Position numbers and translations under genes: made by a program. Under the pieces are notes generated by a model. The model saw only the letters and a list, made by a program, of their open reading frames with translations, was not told the origin of the DNA and did not search any database. Shown piece after piece: positions 24,848 to 33,541 of a stretch of 34,429 nt of DNA (position 1 is its first letter; every line of letters begins with the position of its first letter). The DNA is taken from the NCBI GenBank assembly GCA_030706685.1, contig JAUZOA010000062.1, forward strand, positions 1 to 34,429. The letters are read 5' to 3'. Origin of the DNA: Bacteroidota bacterium. Its GTDB lineage: Bacteria; Bacteroidota; Bacteroidia; Chitinophagales; Chitinophagaceae.

Positions 24848-25399
24848 ATGAAATATATTTTAATTTCCGCTTTAACGCTTTTTATTCATTATAACTTGCA
24901 GGCACAAGTCTTTTCCTGCGGCGGAGCGTCCCGTTATGACGCTGCCTTTTCAAAAGCCATACAACAACTTGAATACGCCTCGATAAGTTTGAAGCAAGTA
25001 AAGACAGTAAAAGTCACGACAGAGAAAAACCCCGGCTCCGCCAGTAGCTATTATGCGGTTCAGGGCGCTGCTTCTCCCGTTCAGTTTACTAGTTTGGAGG
25101 CAAATATTGGTTTCAATTATTGTACAAAGACCCCCGTTCTTGAACTGTACAAAACACAGGTACAAAATGGTATGCGCACATTCACCATACCTGCGGGCAG
25201 CAATGGCAATACCGCTGTAAATATCCCTATCCAGGTATTATATCCTCCGGGTTGGTCGCCTGAAAGAAAAGGACAGAGTTTCATTAAAATAAAATTTACC
25301 AATGGATACCTGTCTGCCGGTGAATACGTATTGATTGATAAAACCTCATTAACCACTGATGGAACACAAATGAAGGGAATTGCCTTTTCGATAAAATAA
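24848..25399 (+). CDS. Secreted protein of unknown function, 183 aa
   Basis: I do not recognise this family. Residues 1-19 are a Sec signal (ending LQAQ). The mature protein has two cysteines, C24 (VFSCGG) and C91 (FNYCTK), that could form a disulfide, a helical stretch at 30-50, and a strand-rich C-terminal half (RTFTIPAGSNGNTAVNIPIQVLYPPGW, IKIKFTNGYLSAGEYVLID). The ending looks like a compact beta domain. It is 18 bp upstream of the first 600-residue paralogue and belongs to the same cluster. It may be a structural or binding component. No homology to an enzyme is seen. Confidence 0.75.
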   Translation: MKYILISALTLFIHYNLQAQVFSCGGASRYDAAFSKAIQQLEYASISLKQVKTVKVTTEKNPGSASSYYAVQGAASPVQFTSLEANIGFNYCTKTPVLELYKTQVQNGMRTFTIPAGSNGNTAVNIPIQVLYPPGWSPERKGQSFIKIKFTNGYLSAGEYVLIDKTSLTTDGTQMKGIAFSIK

Positions 25400-25417
25400 A
25401 AAACGACACGGACAGTA

Positions 25418-27220
25418 ATGAAAGTTCTCCTTTCACTTATATGGATAGTAATGGTCCAACCATGGATAATGGCCCAGAACCCCCGTTCATTTGGGCAGCT
25501 TTCATTTACTGAACCGGTCAATTGGACTTTTACAGATAACGGGGCTTACTGCACTTATTCTGTTGTAAATAATACCTCCAATATTTTCTGCATTATTTCC
25601 GTATACAGCAGTGATATTTCATCCGGAGATCCTGACAAGGATTTTCGTACAGCATGGAAGGGCATTGTAGCCGGCCATTTTACCGTAATAAAAAACCTGA
25701 AGCCGCAGCAAAATACTTCAATCGGCGGGATAAATTACCTGCAGGATGAGGCCAATGTATCCAACAACCAGGGAAGTTTTTTAGCACGGCTCCTGGTATT
25801 TAATCTAAACGGAAAAACACAACCTGTTTTATTCCTGTCCGGGAATAAAAACAGCATGGCCCAATACCAGGCCGACCTGGATCGCTTCGTTTCGTCCCTC
25901 CGGCAAAATAATTCAGCAACAACCGTATCAGTTATTAACGCGAATGATACAACAAGCGGTATGAATAGCATCACGGGTAGCGCTAAAACTCTTACGACCC
26001 CTTCCGGGCTGATGCATTTTAATCATATGCTCTTTAAGATACCACCGGGATGGAAAACCGCACAGCAGGGGAATCTTTTTATGATGACACCTCCTGATCT
26101 TGAGCCTGATGAGATGCTGAGTTATATTTTTCTGCCATCGGTTACGGATACAAGCTTCAATGATGTGGCTGTTTCCACCCTCAAAGAAGTAGCGACCGGC
26201 ATGAATGGGGAAGCAGTGCAGGAGCAAATTTTCGGGAAGGGCCCGTTGTACATACAAGAAAATGAAGGAAAGTATGGAAAGGGTTGGGAGTTTTCAAAAG
26301 GTCATGGAACCATACGTTTAGCCTACCCGGATCCTAACAGTCCGGGCGTCAACAAATATGAGTTTTACAGCGCCGGTGTATTTCTCGCAAAAATTCATTC
26401 ACGCATTGAAAGAGTAATCTACATAAGCAAAGATATCCGTCGCGGCTTCAATGAAAACAGCACTTACAGGAAACCCACTTATGAATCCATCATTAAAAAT
26501 TTCTTTTTTGACTTAGACTTTGATGACTGGACAAACGCCAAAGTAAACCCGGGTAAAATAACCCATACAGGCATTTCCCATCTATGGGGAGGCCTGGCTT
26601 ATTTTGAAGGATCGCTGGGACAAACATTTTTTGAAGGGTCGGTAAAAGCTACTTATCTCGTTTTCTTTGATAATGGGCAGGTATATTATAATAAAGAACT
26701 GCCGAAGGAAGGACTGCTGAACATAAATACATTTACACAGGCGGCCATTTATCCCCGTTGGTGGGGCACTTATACTTACCAGGACGGTGCAGGAGTTATC
26801 AAACTTTTATATGTTACGATTCCTTTCACCCTGAAAGATGGCAAAGTTTACCTGGATATTTACCAGAAAAAAATTCCCTATGATCTGCTGCCCGCTCCGG
26901 ATGATATGAAGTTAAACGGCACCTGGTGCGAACATGCTGAATATGATGGCAAAAAAGCCTGTATCAGTTTTACAGGCAACGGTCAATTCACCGATAACGG
27001 AGTAATATCAAGGATAGAACACCAGATAAATAACGCTTTCCATTCCATTCCCGGAAGCGGGCAGGGCAATTATGAAATAAAAAACAATTCCATCATTTTT
27101 CATTACAGTAGCGGGCTTACTTACCAGGCTGCTTTTTCAGGATTGAATATACAAAAGGGAAATCCTTCTCCCAATGAAATTCATCTCGGGTATAATGATG
27201 ATGTATTTGAGAAACAATAA
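25418..27220 (+). CDS. Secreted multidomain protein of unknown function, paralogue 1 (600 aa)
   Basis: Signal peptide 1-20 (ending IMAQ). Three regions are visible. Residues 25-162 are an alpha/beta module (LSFTEPVNWTFTD, FRTAWKGIV, GINYLQDEAN, LLVFNL, VLFLSGNK), reminiscent of PsbP/Mog1-like folds but unproven. After a Ser/Thr/Asn-rich linker (163-195) a second module (196-370) starts FNHMLFKIPPGW and ends FDDW. The C-terminal part (about 375-600) is beta-rich and lipocalin-like in rhythm (YLVFFDNGQVYYN, RWWGTYTYQDGAGVIKL, GTWCEHAEYDGKKACISF, GNYEIKNNSIIFHYSSG), closing with EIHLGYNDDVFEK. Paired cysteines around 506 and 517 are conserved in the paralogue. The next gene starts 4 bp after the stop. 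Function unknown. Confidence 0.82.
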   Translation: MKVLLSLIWIVMVQPWIMAQNPRSFGQLSFTEPVNWTFTDNGAYCTYSVVNNTSNIFCIISVYSSDISSGDPDKDFRTAWKGIVAGHFTVIKNLKPQQNTSIGGINYLQDEANVSNNQGSFLARLLVFNLNGKTQPVLFLSGNKNSMAQYQADLDRFVSSLRQNNSATTVSVINANDTTSGMNSITGSAKTLTTPSGLMHFNHMLFKIPPGWKTAQQGNLFMMTPPDLEPDEMLSYIFLPSVTDTSFNDVAVSTLKEVATGMNGEAVQEQIFGKGPLYIQENEGKYGKGWEFSKGHGTIRLAYPDPNSPGVNKYEFYSAGVFLAKIHSRIERVIYISKDIRRGFNENSTYRKPTYESIIKNFFFDLDFDDWTNAKVNPGKITHTGISHLWGGLAYFEGSLGQTFFEGSVKATYLVFFDNGQVYYNKELPKEGLLNINTFTQAAIYPRWWGTYTYQDGAGVIKLLYVTIPFTLKDGKVYLDIYQKKIPYDLLPAPDDMKLNGTWCEHAEYDGKKACISFTGNGQFTDNGVISRIEHQINNAFHSIPGSGQGNYEIKNNSIIFHYSSGLTYQAAFSGLNIQKGNPSPNEIHLGYNDDVFEKQ

Positions 27221-27224
27221 GATC

Positions 27225-29039
27225 ATGAGAAAAACTATATTGATTTTTTTATTGCTGGTTGGTAATTACCGGCTGCCGGCACAAAGCAAAGTTCTATTTG
27301 ACCGGCTTTCCTTTACGGAACCTCTCAACTGGACCCTGACCGATAAAGGAACGTACCGGACTTACAGCCATGTAAATAATGCGGGTACTACTTTTTGCAT
27401 TCTTTCCGTCTATAGCAGTACGCCGTCATCAGGCAATACAGAAAATGACTTCCGGAATGCCTGGAAAAGTATTGTGACTTCCAATTTTACAGTAATTAAG
27501 AATGTAAAGCCGCAACAAAAAATAAACTCAAATGGTATTTCCTACCTGCAGGATGAAGCCAATGGTATCAATAGCGGCAGCAATTTTTTTCTCCGTTTAC
27601 TTGTTTTTGATCTGAAGGATAAAATTCAGCCGGTCCTGTTTATGTCGGGCAACAAACAAAGCCTGAATCAATTTGATACGGATCTGGACAATTTTATTAC
27701 GTCTATTCAACAGGGCTCTTTATCCAATACATTAGCAACTACCGGTGAAACAGGCGCTGCACAAACTACCGGCGCTTCTGCTGCAGGCAACAATAATCAA
27801 TCAAACAGTACTAACCTGTCCAATAGTTCAGGTCTCACTCATTTCAACCATTTCCTGTTTGTTGTACCAGCGGGCTGGAAAACCGTTCAGCAAAATGGTA
27901 TCCTGCTGATGGCTCCCGGTGATCTTGCCACCAATGAAATGCTGAGCTATATGTTTTTGCCGCCTGTAAACAGCCTTTCTTTTGAAAATGTGATCCAAAC
28001 CACTTTGGATGATATAGCGGGCAATCTCGGAGGCGCCTTAATGAATGAAGTTTCCCCGGGCCCGGGTCAATCCCAGCATTTTGAAAAGGAAATAGAAGGC
28101 AAATCATTTAAAGGCTGGGAGTACTGCAAAGGGTATGGCCACGTAATGGTACCCCACGGGAATACTGATCCTTATGGAAGTGACAAGTATAAAATAAATC
28201 TCTTCCTCGTGAAAGTCAATTCACGTATGGAAAGACTGGTATGGCTGAGCAAAGATGTACATGAAGGTGTAAAAGAGAGCACCACCGACCAAAACCCGAA
28301 ATACCATGATGTCATAAGAGAATTTTGTTTCTCGCTGAGATTTGACGATTGGACTGATGCGCCGGCCATCGTTGGCAAAGTAACCCGCAAAGGTATCTCA
28401 TCTGTATGGTCAGGCCTGAATATGTATGTGAACGGGACGCCTGTAATTTTTACCAGCACGGTACAAAATACCTATCTCATTTTTTTTGACAACGGCCAGG
28501 TTTATTTTAGTTCTAAATTCCCTTACCGCGGACTGGACAATCTTAACACACTGATCGAAGCAGAATGGAGTCCCCGTCTCTGGGGCACTTACACTTTTCA
28601 GAACGGGTCGGGAACTATCAAACTTCCTTTTGCTACCATGCCTTTTAAATTAAATGGCAATAAACTGGTAACGGATTACATGAAAGCAAATCATGATTAT
28701 GTTCAATACCCTTCAGTTGATAATTCGGTGTATACTGGCAACTGGTGCGGTAGCGGCGAAGTTTATGGCACGAATGCCTGCATCTCCTTTACCACTGATG
28801 GCAAATTCACTGACCAGGGAGTGGTTCGTGCCCTGGAGCATTCACTGAATGATTATTATGTGGCTACCCCCGAAAGCGGGAATGGTATTTATGAAATAAA
28901 AAATAACAGCATCATTTTTCATTTCAGTACCGGTACTGTTTTCAAAACCGCGTTTACCGGTATGTATTACCAGGCAGGAAATCCGTCCCCTCATGAAATT
29001 CATCTCGGGTATAATGAGGAGGTATTTGAAAAAAAATAA
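27225..29039 (+). CDS. Secreted multidomain protein of unknown function, paralogue 2 (604 aa)
   Basis: Signal peptide about 1-21 (MRKTILIFLLLVGNYRLPAQ). The architecture equals that of the preceding gene: LSFTEPLNWTLTD module, a longer Ser/Thr/Gly/Asn-rich linker (about 165-208), a FNHFLFVVPAGW module ending FDDW, and a beta-rich C-terminal part with FFDNGQVYF, RLWGTYTFQNGSGTIKL, GNWCGSGEVYGTNACISF, YEIKNNSIIFHFS and the same ending EIHLGYNEEVFEK. I judge identity at roughly half over the length, higher in the first module. The open frame extends 17 codons upstream into the previous gene, but that piece is an out-of-frame reading of the conserved 3' end, so ATG 27225 is the start. Probably works with its paralogue, for instance as a hetero-oligomer. 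Confidence 0.82.
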   Translation: MRKTILIFLLLVGNYRLPAQSKVLFDRLSFTEPLNWTLTDKGTYRTYSHVNNAGTTFCILSVYSSTPSSGNTENDFRNAWKSIVTSNFTVIKNVKPQQKINSNGISYLQDEANGINSGSNFFLRLLVFDLKDKIQPVLFMSGNKQSLNQFDTDLDNFITSIQQGSLSNTLATTGETGAAQTTGASAAGNNNQSNSTNLSNSSGLTHFNHFLFVVPAGWKTVQQNGILLMAPGDLATNEMLSYMFLPPVNSLSFENVIQTTLDDIAGNLGGALMNEVSPGPGQSQHFEKEIEGKSFKGWEYCKGYGHVMVPHGNTDPYGSDKYKINLFLVKVNSRMERLVWLSKDVHEGVKESTTDQNPKYHDVIREFCFSLRFDDWTDAPAIVGKVTRKGISSVWSGLNMYVNGTPVIFTSTVQNTYLIFFDNGQVYFSSKFPYRGLDNLNTLIEAEWSPRLWGTYTFQNGSGTIKLPFATMPFKLNGNKLVTDYMKANHDYVQYPSVDNSVYTGNWCGSGEVYGTNACISFTTDGKFTDQGVVRALEHSLNDYYVATPESGNGIYEIKNNSIIFHFSTGTVFKTAFTGMYYQAGNPSPHEIHLGYNEEVFEKK

Positions 29040-29049
29040 AAAAGGGGAT

Positions 29050-29868
29050 ATGAAACTGACTAAAACTATATCTTACTTATTCGTCCTGGCCTGGCTTGCA
29101 GGCATTTTTTTACAGTGCAAAACAGTTCCCGTCACCAACCGCAAAGAATTAAATCTTGTTCCCGAATTTCTGATTAAATCTATGTCTTTTACAGAATATG
29201 ATTCGGTGATCCGGGTAAGTCGTACGCTGCCCGCCGGGAACGAACAAACACAGTTGATAAGGCGTGTCGGCGCCCGTATCCAGAAAGCAGTAGAAGATTA
29301 TATGAACCAGAATGGATTTAGTAAAGAATTGAAAAATTATAAATGGGATTATAACGTGATCGATGAAAACATTATCAATGCCTGGTGTATGCCCGGCGGA
29401 AAAGTAGTGGTGTATACAGGCTTGCTGCCTGTCACGCAAAACGAAACGGCGCTGGCCATTGTCATGGGTCATGAGATTGGCCATGCTATTGCGCATCATG
29501 GCAATGAAAGAATGAGCCAGGCTTTACTGATCCAGTTGGGAGGGTTGACGCTGGAAGAAGCATTAAAACAAAAATCGCAGCAAACACAGGCCATTTTTCT
29601 TTCCCTGTACATGATAGGCGCCAATCTCGGCTTTGCATTACCGCATAGCCGGCTCCAGGAATCTGAAGCAGATAAACTGGGACTGATATTCGCCGCTATG
29701 GCAGGCTATGATCCTGAAGAAGCCATTCCTTTCTGGAAAAGAATGGCAGCGTCGGGCACCGGGAATAAAATCCCTGAATTCCTTTCTACGCATCCTTCCG
29801 ATGAAACAAGAATAAAAAAATTATCTGCCTTGATCCCGGAAGTAAAACAGAAATATTATAAACAATAA
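29050..29868 (+). CDS. M48-family zinc metalloprotease, putative lipoprotein
   Basis: The protein is 272 residues. A hydrophobic N-terminus ends in FLQC (C23), a relaxed lipobox, so it is probably lipid-anchored. The protease domain has the M48 signature HEIGHAIAHHGNERMSQ (H141, E142, H145) and the third ligand in SRLQESEADKLG (E204, with D208), preceded by AWCMPGGKVVVYTGLLP, typical of the LoiP/BepA/Oma1-like group. Such periplasmic enzymes usually perform quality control of outer-membrane or exported proteins. The C-terminus STHPSDETRIKKL is also classic for the family. The upstream part of the open frame overlaps the previous gene and again reads the conserved 3' end out of frame; ATG 29050 is 10 bp after the stop. 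It is the only clear enzyme in the cluster and may process or quality-check its neighbours. Confidence 0.93.
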   Translation: MKLTKTISYLFVLAWLAGIFLQCKTVPVTNRKELNLVPEFLIKSMSFTEYDSVIRVSRTLPAGNEQTQLIRRVGARIQKAVEDYMNQNGFSKELKNYKWDYNVIDENIINAWCMPGGKVVVYTGLLPVTQNETALAIVMGHEIGHAIAHHGNERMSQALLIQLGGLTLEEALKQKSQQTQAIFLSLYMIGANLGFALPHSRLQESEADKLGLIFAAMAGYDPEEAIPFWKRMAASGTGNKIPEFLSTHPSDETRIKKLSALIPEVKQKYYKQ

Positions 29869-29878
29869 TAACCGTTTT

Positions 29879-31996
29879 ATGATAAAGAAACTGTTTCTTA
29901 TTATTCCAGGCTGCGCGTATTTAATGACTGCTTTTTCGCAGAATGATCCTAACAGTGTGCTGGCTGCAGCCCAACGCAAACTGGATTCGGTGATGAAGAA
30001 TGATCCGAACATAAAAAAATATGCAAACAAGAATAACTCCGCCAACGCGGCTGCAACTATGCCCAATGTTCCTGCAAGCATTCCGGCCATAAATCCTTAT
30101 GCAAAAAAACCAGACACGGCATTTCTTTCAAAAATTAAAATACCTGACCGCAACGCCAAAGCCCTTGCTTCTATTCCGGTAAAACCCATGACAAAAAAAG
30201 AACTCACAGGATTTATTGGAGATATGAAGCATAAAATCATGACCGCTATGGCCGGTACAACCGGAACCAGCCCTTTATCTGTTTCCACGTTTGACGCGGA
30301 TGGACTGGGAAATGCTTCTGTTCTTTGCTGGTATGCAGGAAATGCTGACAGGGCCCTTGAAGCGGCATTAGATGCGGCTGAAAAAGATCCTGATAATATG
30401 AATGTGTTGAACAATCTTTCAGGCATATTAAATCTCTGTGGCTTTCCATACAAAGCGGTTCCGGTTTTGGATTACATCAGCCAGCAGGATCCTGATAATT
30501 CAACGGTAAATAACAACCTGGGGCAGGCTTATATAGAAATGGGCGATGCGCAAAAAGCAGAACTGTATTTGAAAAAGGCGGTGGCTCAATCACAATATCA
30601 CCCCGAAGCGAATTATACTTTAGCCTGTATTGAATACAGAAACGGGAATAAAGGTGCCGCGCAGGGCTATTGCGAAAACTGTTTGAGGGGAGCTTATATC
30701 GGCAATGCCTGGGTGATGCTCAGAGCTATCAATCCAAAAGCAAAACTTATGGATTATGTTCGTCAGCGATACAAGCAGCCTGATTTTTTTAACCCCAATG
30801 CATATCCTTTGCCGGAACAATGCAAATCGGCCGACAAAGCCAAAGCTTTAACAGTTGAATATGCGCAGTATAAAAACATGCTTTTGTTTGTAAAGGATAA
30901 ATATGAACATTTATATAAAGCAGAAGCGGACTATATCAAAAAAAATTTAGCTGCCCAGGTAATGAAAGCCGTGAATGAAAAAAAATCTCCGTTTCGGCCC
31001 TTTGGCGAGTTTGCTATTACCGTGCTGGGTGATATTGACGAAACGTATGGCGAAACAATCTTACGCCTAAAAAAATATGATTCGGTTTATTCCGGCAGGA
31101 TGAGGACATTAAAAGACAATTACACCCGGGAACTAAAGCAGGTTGATGAAAGCTTTAAGGATCGTTCAGACAAAGTCGGTGAGGGAAACCCTGATCCTAC
31201 GCTGGAGGAAGAAATATGCAAAGCGGAGAACGGAGTGGCCAATAAATACCTGCCGGAGTTTGCATCATTAACAGAAGATCGCCAACGGCAATGGCTCACA
31301 CTTACAAAAGATTATTTCAATGATTATGCTTATTGGTGTTATGTCGCTTCCCTTGATGACCATCAATATCATCAACTATTTTATCAATTGGCGATTGACT
31401 ATCTGAACATGTTGTATAACCTGGCTAATACGGAACTTCTTTCCTGTAAACAGAATTATACTTATACAAAAGATAAAAGCCCGGAATTTGAATTTGAAGA
31501 AGGCAAATGCCCGTTCAAGGCAAACATTGATGTACAAGTAAAAAATGAAGAAGGTAAAACAGAAAAACCTGCAAAGTTTGAAATCGACTGTGAAGAATTT
31601 TCCGGGGAATTGGAGATGGAGGATGGCGTGAGTTTTCATTTTAAAACAACACCTTCCGGGCGAACCACGCTTGCCTTTAGCGGCGGGCTTGACAAAAAGG
31701 GGAAAATCGCCAGGGTGTTACCCGTCTCCATCAGCGGCAGCATGGCCTTTTCACTCACTTTCGGCGGAGGTCAGCCTGCTGACGTGGGAATTAAATGGGA
31801 TTACGGCATGAAGCTGCCGGGTGCTTTGGGAGGGAAGAATTCAGCGGGCTGGAGTGTAAGTATGAATTCCGGGGTTGAATTCCATGGTGATGGCAAATTG
31901 GTAAATTATTCATCAGCGTGGGCAAGCAAAAATATTTTTGGGCTCGATCCTCCTGCGCAACAAATGAATTCCAATATAAAATTGTATAATCATTAA
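29879..31996 (+). CDS. Secreted TPR protein with beta-rich C-terminal domain (705 aa)
   Basis: Sec signal 1-20 (ending TAFSQ). Residues 21-110 are Ala/Pro/Asn-rich and probably flexible. TPR units run from about 155 to 275 (ADRALEAALDAAEKDPDN, LNNLSGILNLCGFPYKAVPVLD, NNNLGQAYIEMGDAQKAELY, ANYTLACIEYRNGNKGAA). A long charged helical region (about 315-530) follows. From about 540 a domain of alternating strands appears (KCPFKANIDVQVKNEEG, FEIDCEEFSGELEMED, VSFHFKTTPSGRTTLAFSGG, LPVSISGSMAFSLTFGGG), an amphipathic pattern that could be a beta-barrel-like or surface beta-sheet domain. Gap to the protease gene is 10 bp. The layout suggests a periplasmic scaffold; I do not recognise a specific family. 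Confidence 0.85.
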   Translation: MIKKLFLIIPGCAYLMTAFSQNDPNSVLAAAQRKLDSVMKNDPNIKKYANKNNSANAAATMPNVPASIPAINPYAKKPDTAFLSKIKIPDRNAKALASIPVKPMTKKELTGFIGDMKHKIMTAMAGTTGTSPLSVSTFDADGLGNASVLCWYAGNADRALEAALDAAEKDPDNMNVLNNLSGILNLCGFPYKAVPVLDYISQQDPDNSTVNNNLGQAYIEMGDAQKAELYLKKAVAQSQYHPEANYTLACIEYRNGNKGAAQGYCENCLRGAYIGNAWVMLRAINPKAKLMDYVRQRYKQPDFFNPNAYPLPEQCKSADKAKALTVEYAQYKNMLLFVKDKYEHLYKAEADYIKKNLAAQVMKAVNEKKSPFRPFGEFAITVLGDIDETYGETILRLKKYDSVYSGRMRTLKDNYTRELKQVDESFKDRSDKVGEGNPDPTLEEEICKAENGVANKYLPEFASLTEDRQRQWLTLTKDYFNDYAYWCYVASLDDHQYHQLFYQLAIDYLNMLYNLANTELLSCKQNYTYTKDKSPEFEFEEGKCPFKANIDVQVKNEEGKTEKPAKFEIDCEEFSGELEMEDGVSFHFKTTPSGRTTLAFSGGLDKKGKIARVLPVSISGSMAFSLTFGGGQPADVGIKWDYGMKLPGALGGKNSAGWSVSMNSGVEFHGDGKLVNYSSAWASKNIFGLDPPAQQMNSNIKLYNH

Positions 31997-32014
31997 AATG
32001 TCTGTAATCCAAAT

Positions 32015-33085
32015 ATGTATAGCATAAAAAATTATTACTGGCTGATCCTGTTACTTTCCTGTTGCTCAAACTCGTTAGCACAAACTACCTGCACACAGGA
32101 CGATTTGCTGAATAAGATAGGGACCTGGAAAAAAAACGAAGACTATTTATCTCCGGGCAAAAATTATACGGAAACAATAAAACCGGAAATTGTCAAGCGT
32201 TTGGATAAAATTCAACAGATCATCCATGAAGCCTATCCCCAGCCTAAAGGAATGGAAGTAAAATGGAAACATCAAATTTATGGCACTCCCCCCTTCAAAA
32301 GCGGTACGGTGACTTATTCTTTCTGGGCACAGCTATTTGAATATGGTTGCGATGCCATCACTCATAAGCCGGTACTCTATGATGAATCGGATGATGACAT
32401 TTATGTTTTTGTCAATCACTTTGACCGGTTCGTACTATATGATACTTCTATGCGCGTAGGGAATTTGTATGTCGCCTTAATGTTCCCGCGGGTTGGAAAG
32501 CTGAAAGATGTTGATCTCTTCCAAATCTCCCTTGTAAGGGGTGATGAACGTTTTATTATTATTTCGCACGATGGCCAGTTGCCCTACACGCCACTCACAC
32601 AGAAACAATACCTGGCTGCTTTAAAACGCAAACTGCAGAATGAAGAGAACAGTATCCTTGACCGTTCATTGAAAGCCGCAAAAAACGATGAACAAAAATC
32701 AAATGCGGAAAAATACTGGACAAGCCATTATGATCCTAAAATAAAATTGATAGATGATTATCTCTCTAAAACCAGTGAAGAGGAATTAAACCAGGTAGCC
32801 CTTGTCAAAGATATGATGGATTTTAAAAAATTTTATTCAGAAAAAGAAGGTGGAAGAATGCCGGTGATCCTCAATACAAATTATTTTAACTCCAAACAAC
32901 CCCCTTATTGGCCCCAGTTCTTGCTCGTATACTGGACCTGGAATGATGGAGAAGGACCTGCCGGCGGATTACTAAGACCCGTTGCGCCGGATATGAATGT
33001 TTGTTGTCCTGTATCAAAATATTTTAAAGAGAGCATGGAACAGAACCTCGATGTAAATGCACTGCGCCAATTACTCAATAAATAA
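32015..33085 (+). CDS. Secreted protein of unknown function (356 aa)
   Basis: Residues 1-23 are a Sec signal (MYSIKNYYWLILLLSCCSNSLAQ); the CCS segment could also be read as a weak lipobox. The mature protein starts TTCTQDDLLNKIGTW, with a helical N-terminal part (KPEIVKRLDKIQQIIHEAYP), a mixed middle region (VKWKHQIYG, VTYSFWAQLFEYGCD, DDIYVFVNHFDRFVLYD) and a charged helical stretch (about 200-290) before a C-terminal part rich in aromatic residues. Cysteines C26 and C111 plus the CC pair near 330 might form disulfides. No catalytic motif is obvious and I cannot name a family. It follows the TPR gene by 18 bp. Confidence 0.78.
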   Translation: MYSIKNYYWLILLLSCCSNSLAQTTCTQDDLLNKIGTWKKNEDYLSPGKNYTETIKPEIVKRLDKIQQIIHEAYPQPKGMEVKWKHQIYGTPPFKSGTVTYSFWAQLFEYGCDAITHKPVLYDESDDDIYVFVNHFDRFVLYDTSMRVGNLYVALMFPRVGKLKDVDLFQISLVRGDERFIIISHDGQLPYTPLTQKQYLAALKRKLQNEENSILDRSLKAAKNDEQKSNAEKYWTSHYDPKIKLIDDYLSKTSEEELNQVALVKDMMDFKKFYSEKEGGRMPVILNTNYFNSKQPPYWPQFLLVYWTWNDGEGPAGGLLRPVAPDMNVCCPVSKYFKESMEQNLDVNALRQLLNK

Positions 33086-33114
33086 AAAATAATCATCTCC
33101 CAAGCCATTGATAT

Positions 33115-33480
33115 ATGAAACAGTTCGCTTTTTTGCTTACCCTTCTTATTCTTCTCATCAACCTTTCTTTCGCACAGGTAAAGCCGCTAAAGCAAAGGGC
33201 AATTCAAAGACTCATTCCGCTGAATACAACAGTTACTCCCGGCCCAACCGGGGCTGTTATACAATCCTGCAACTGGTGGAAATATATCATTCCTACCAAC
33301 GTAAATAATTTTTCGGCTTTTTCAAATATCAGTCCTTCCAATTATGATGCCGGCATAGATGCACTGATGGCGGCGATCAAAGGAACGCCTTCATTCCAAA
33401 AACTACTTATTACAGGAACAAATATCACGGCAGCCAGGAGACAAAAACTGCCGGCTAATGGAATATCATTCGTTTATTGA
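33115..33480 (+). CDS. Small secreted protein of unknown function (121 aa)
   Basis: Sec signal 1-20 (MKQFAFLLTLLILLINLSFA). The mature chain of about 100 residues begins with a basic segment (KPLKQRAIQRLIP), then VIQSCNWWKYIIPTNVNNFSAF with one cysteine, and ends with a helical stretch (YDAGIDALMAAIKGTPSFQKLL) and KLPANGISFVY. No family recognised. It is 29 bp downstream of the 356-residue gene and 61 bp upstream of the ZU5-like gene, so it is likely in the same transcript. Small size and one cysteine would suit a peripheral subunit, but that is speculation. Confidence 0.72.
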   Translation: MKQFAFLLTLLILLINLSFAQVKPLKQRAIQRLIPLNTTVTPGPTGAVIQSCNWWKYIIPTNVNNFSAFSNISPSNYDAGIDALMAAIKGTPSFQKLLITGTNITAARRQKLPANGISFVY

Positions 33481-33541
33481 TGATCGCAGGCAATGATTTT
33501 TTTAGTCGTATTGCCGGCGCAAAAAACATTATCTCTTTTAT

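Noticed and set aside
27174-27224. N-terminal extension of paralogue 2 beginning MKFISGIM
   Set aside because: It reads the conserved 3' end of the upstream gene out of frame; the same MKFISGIM appears at 28993 before the protease gene for the same reason. ATG 27225 precedes a proper signal peptide.
28993-29049. N-terminal extension of the M48 protease
   Set aside because: Same out-of-frame reading of a conserved gene end; ATG 29050 gives a lipoprotein-type signal.
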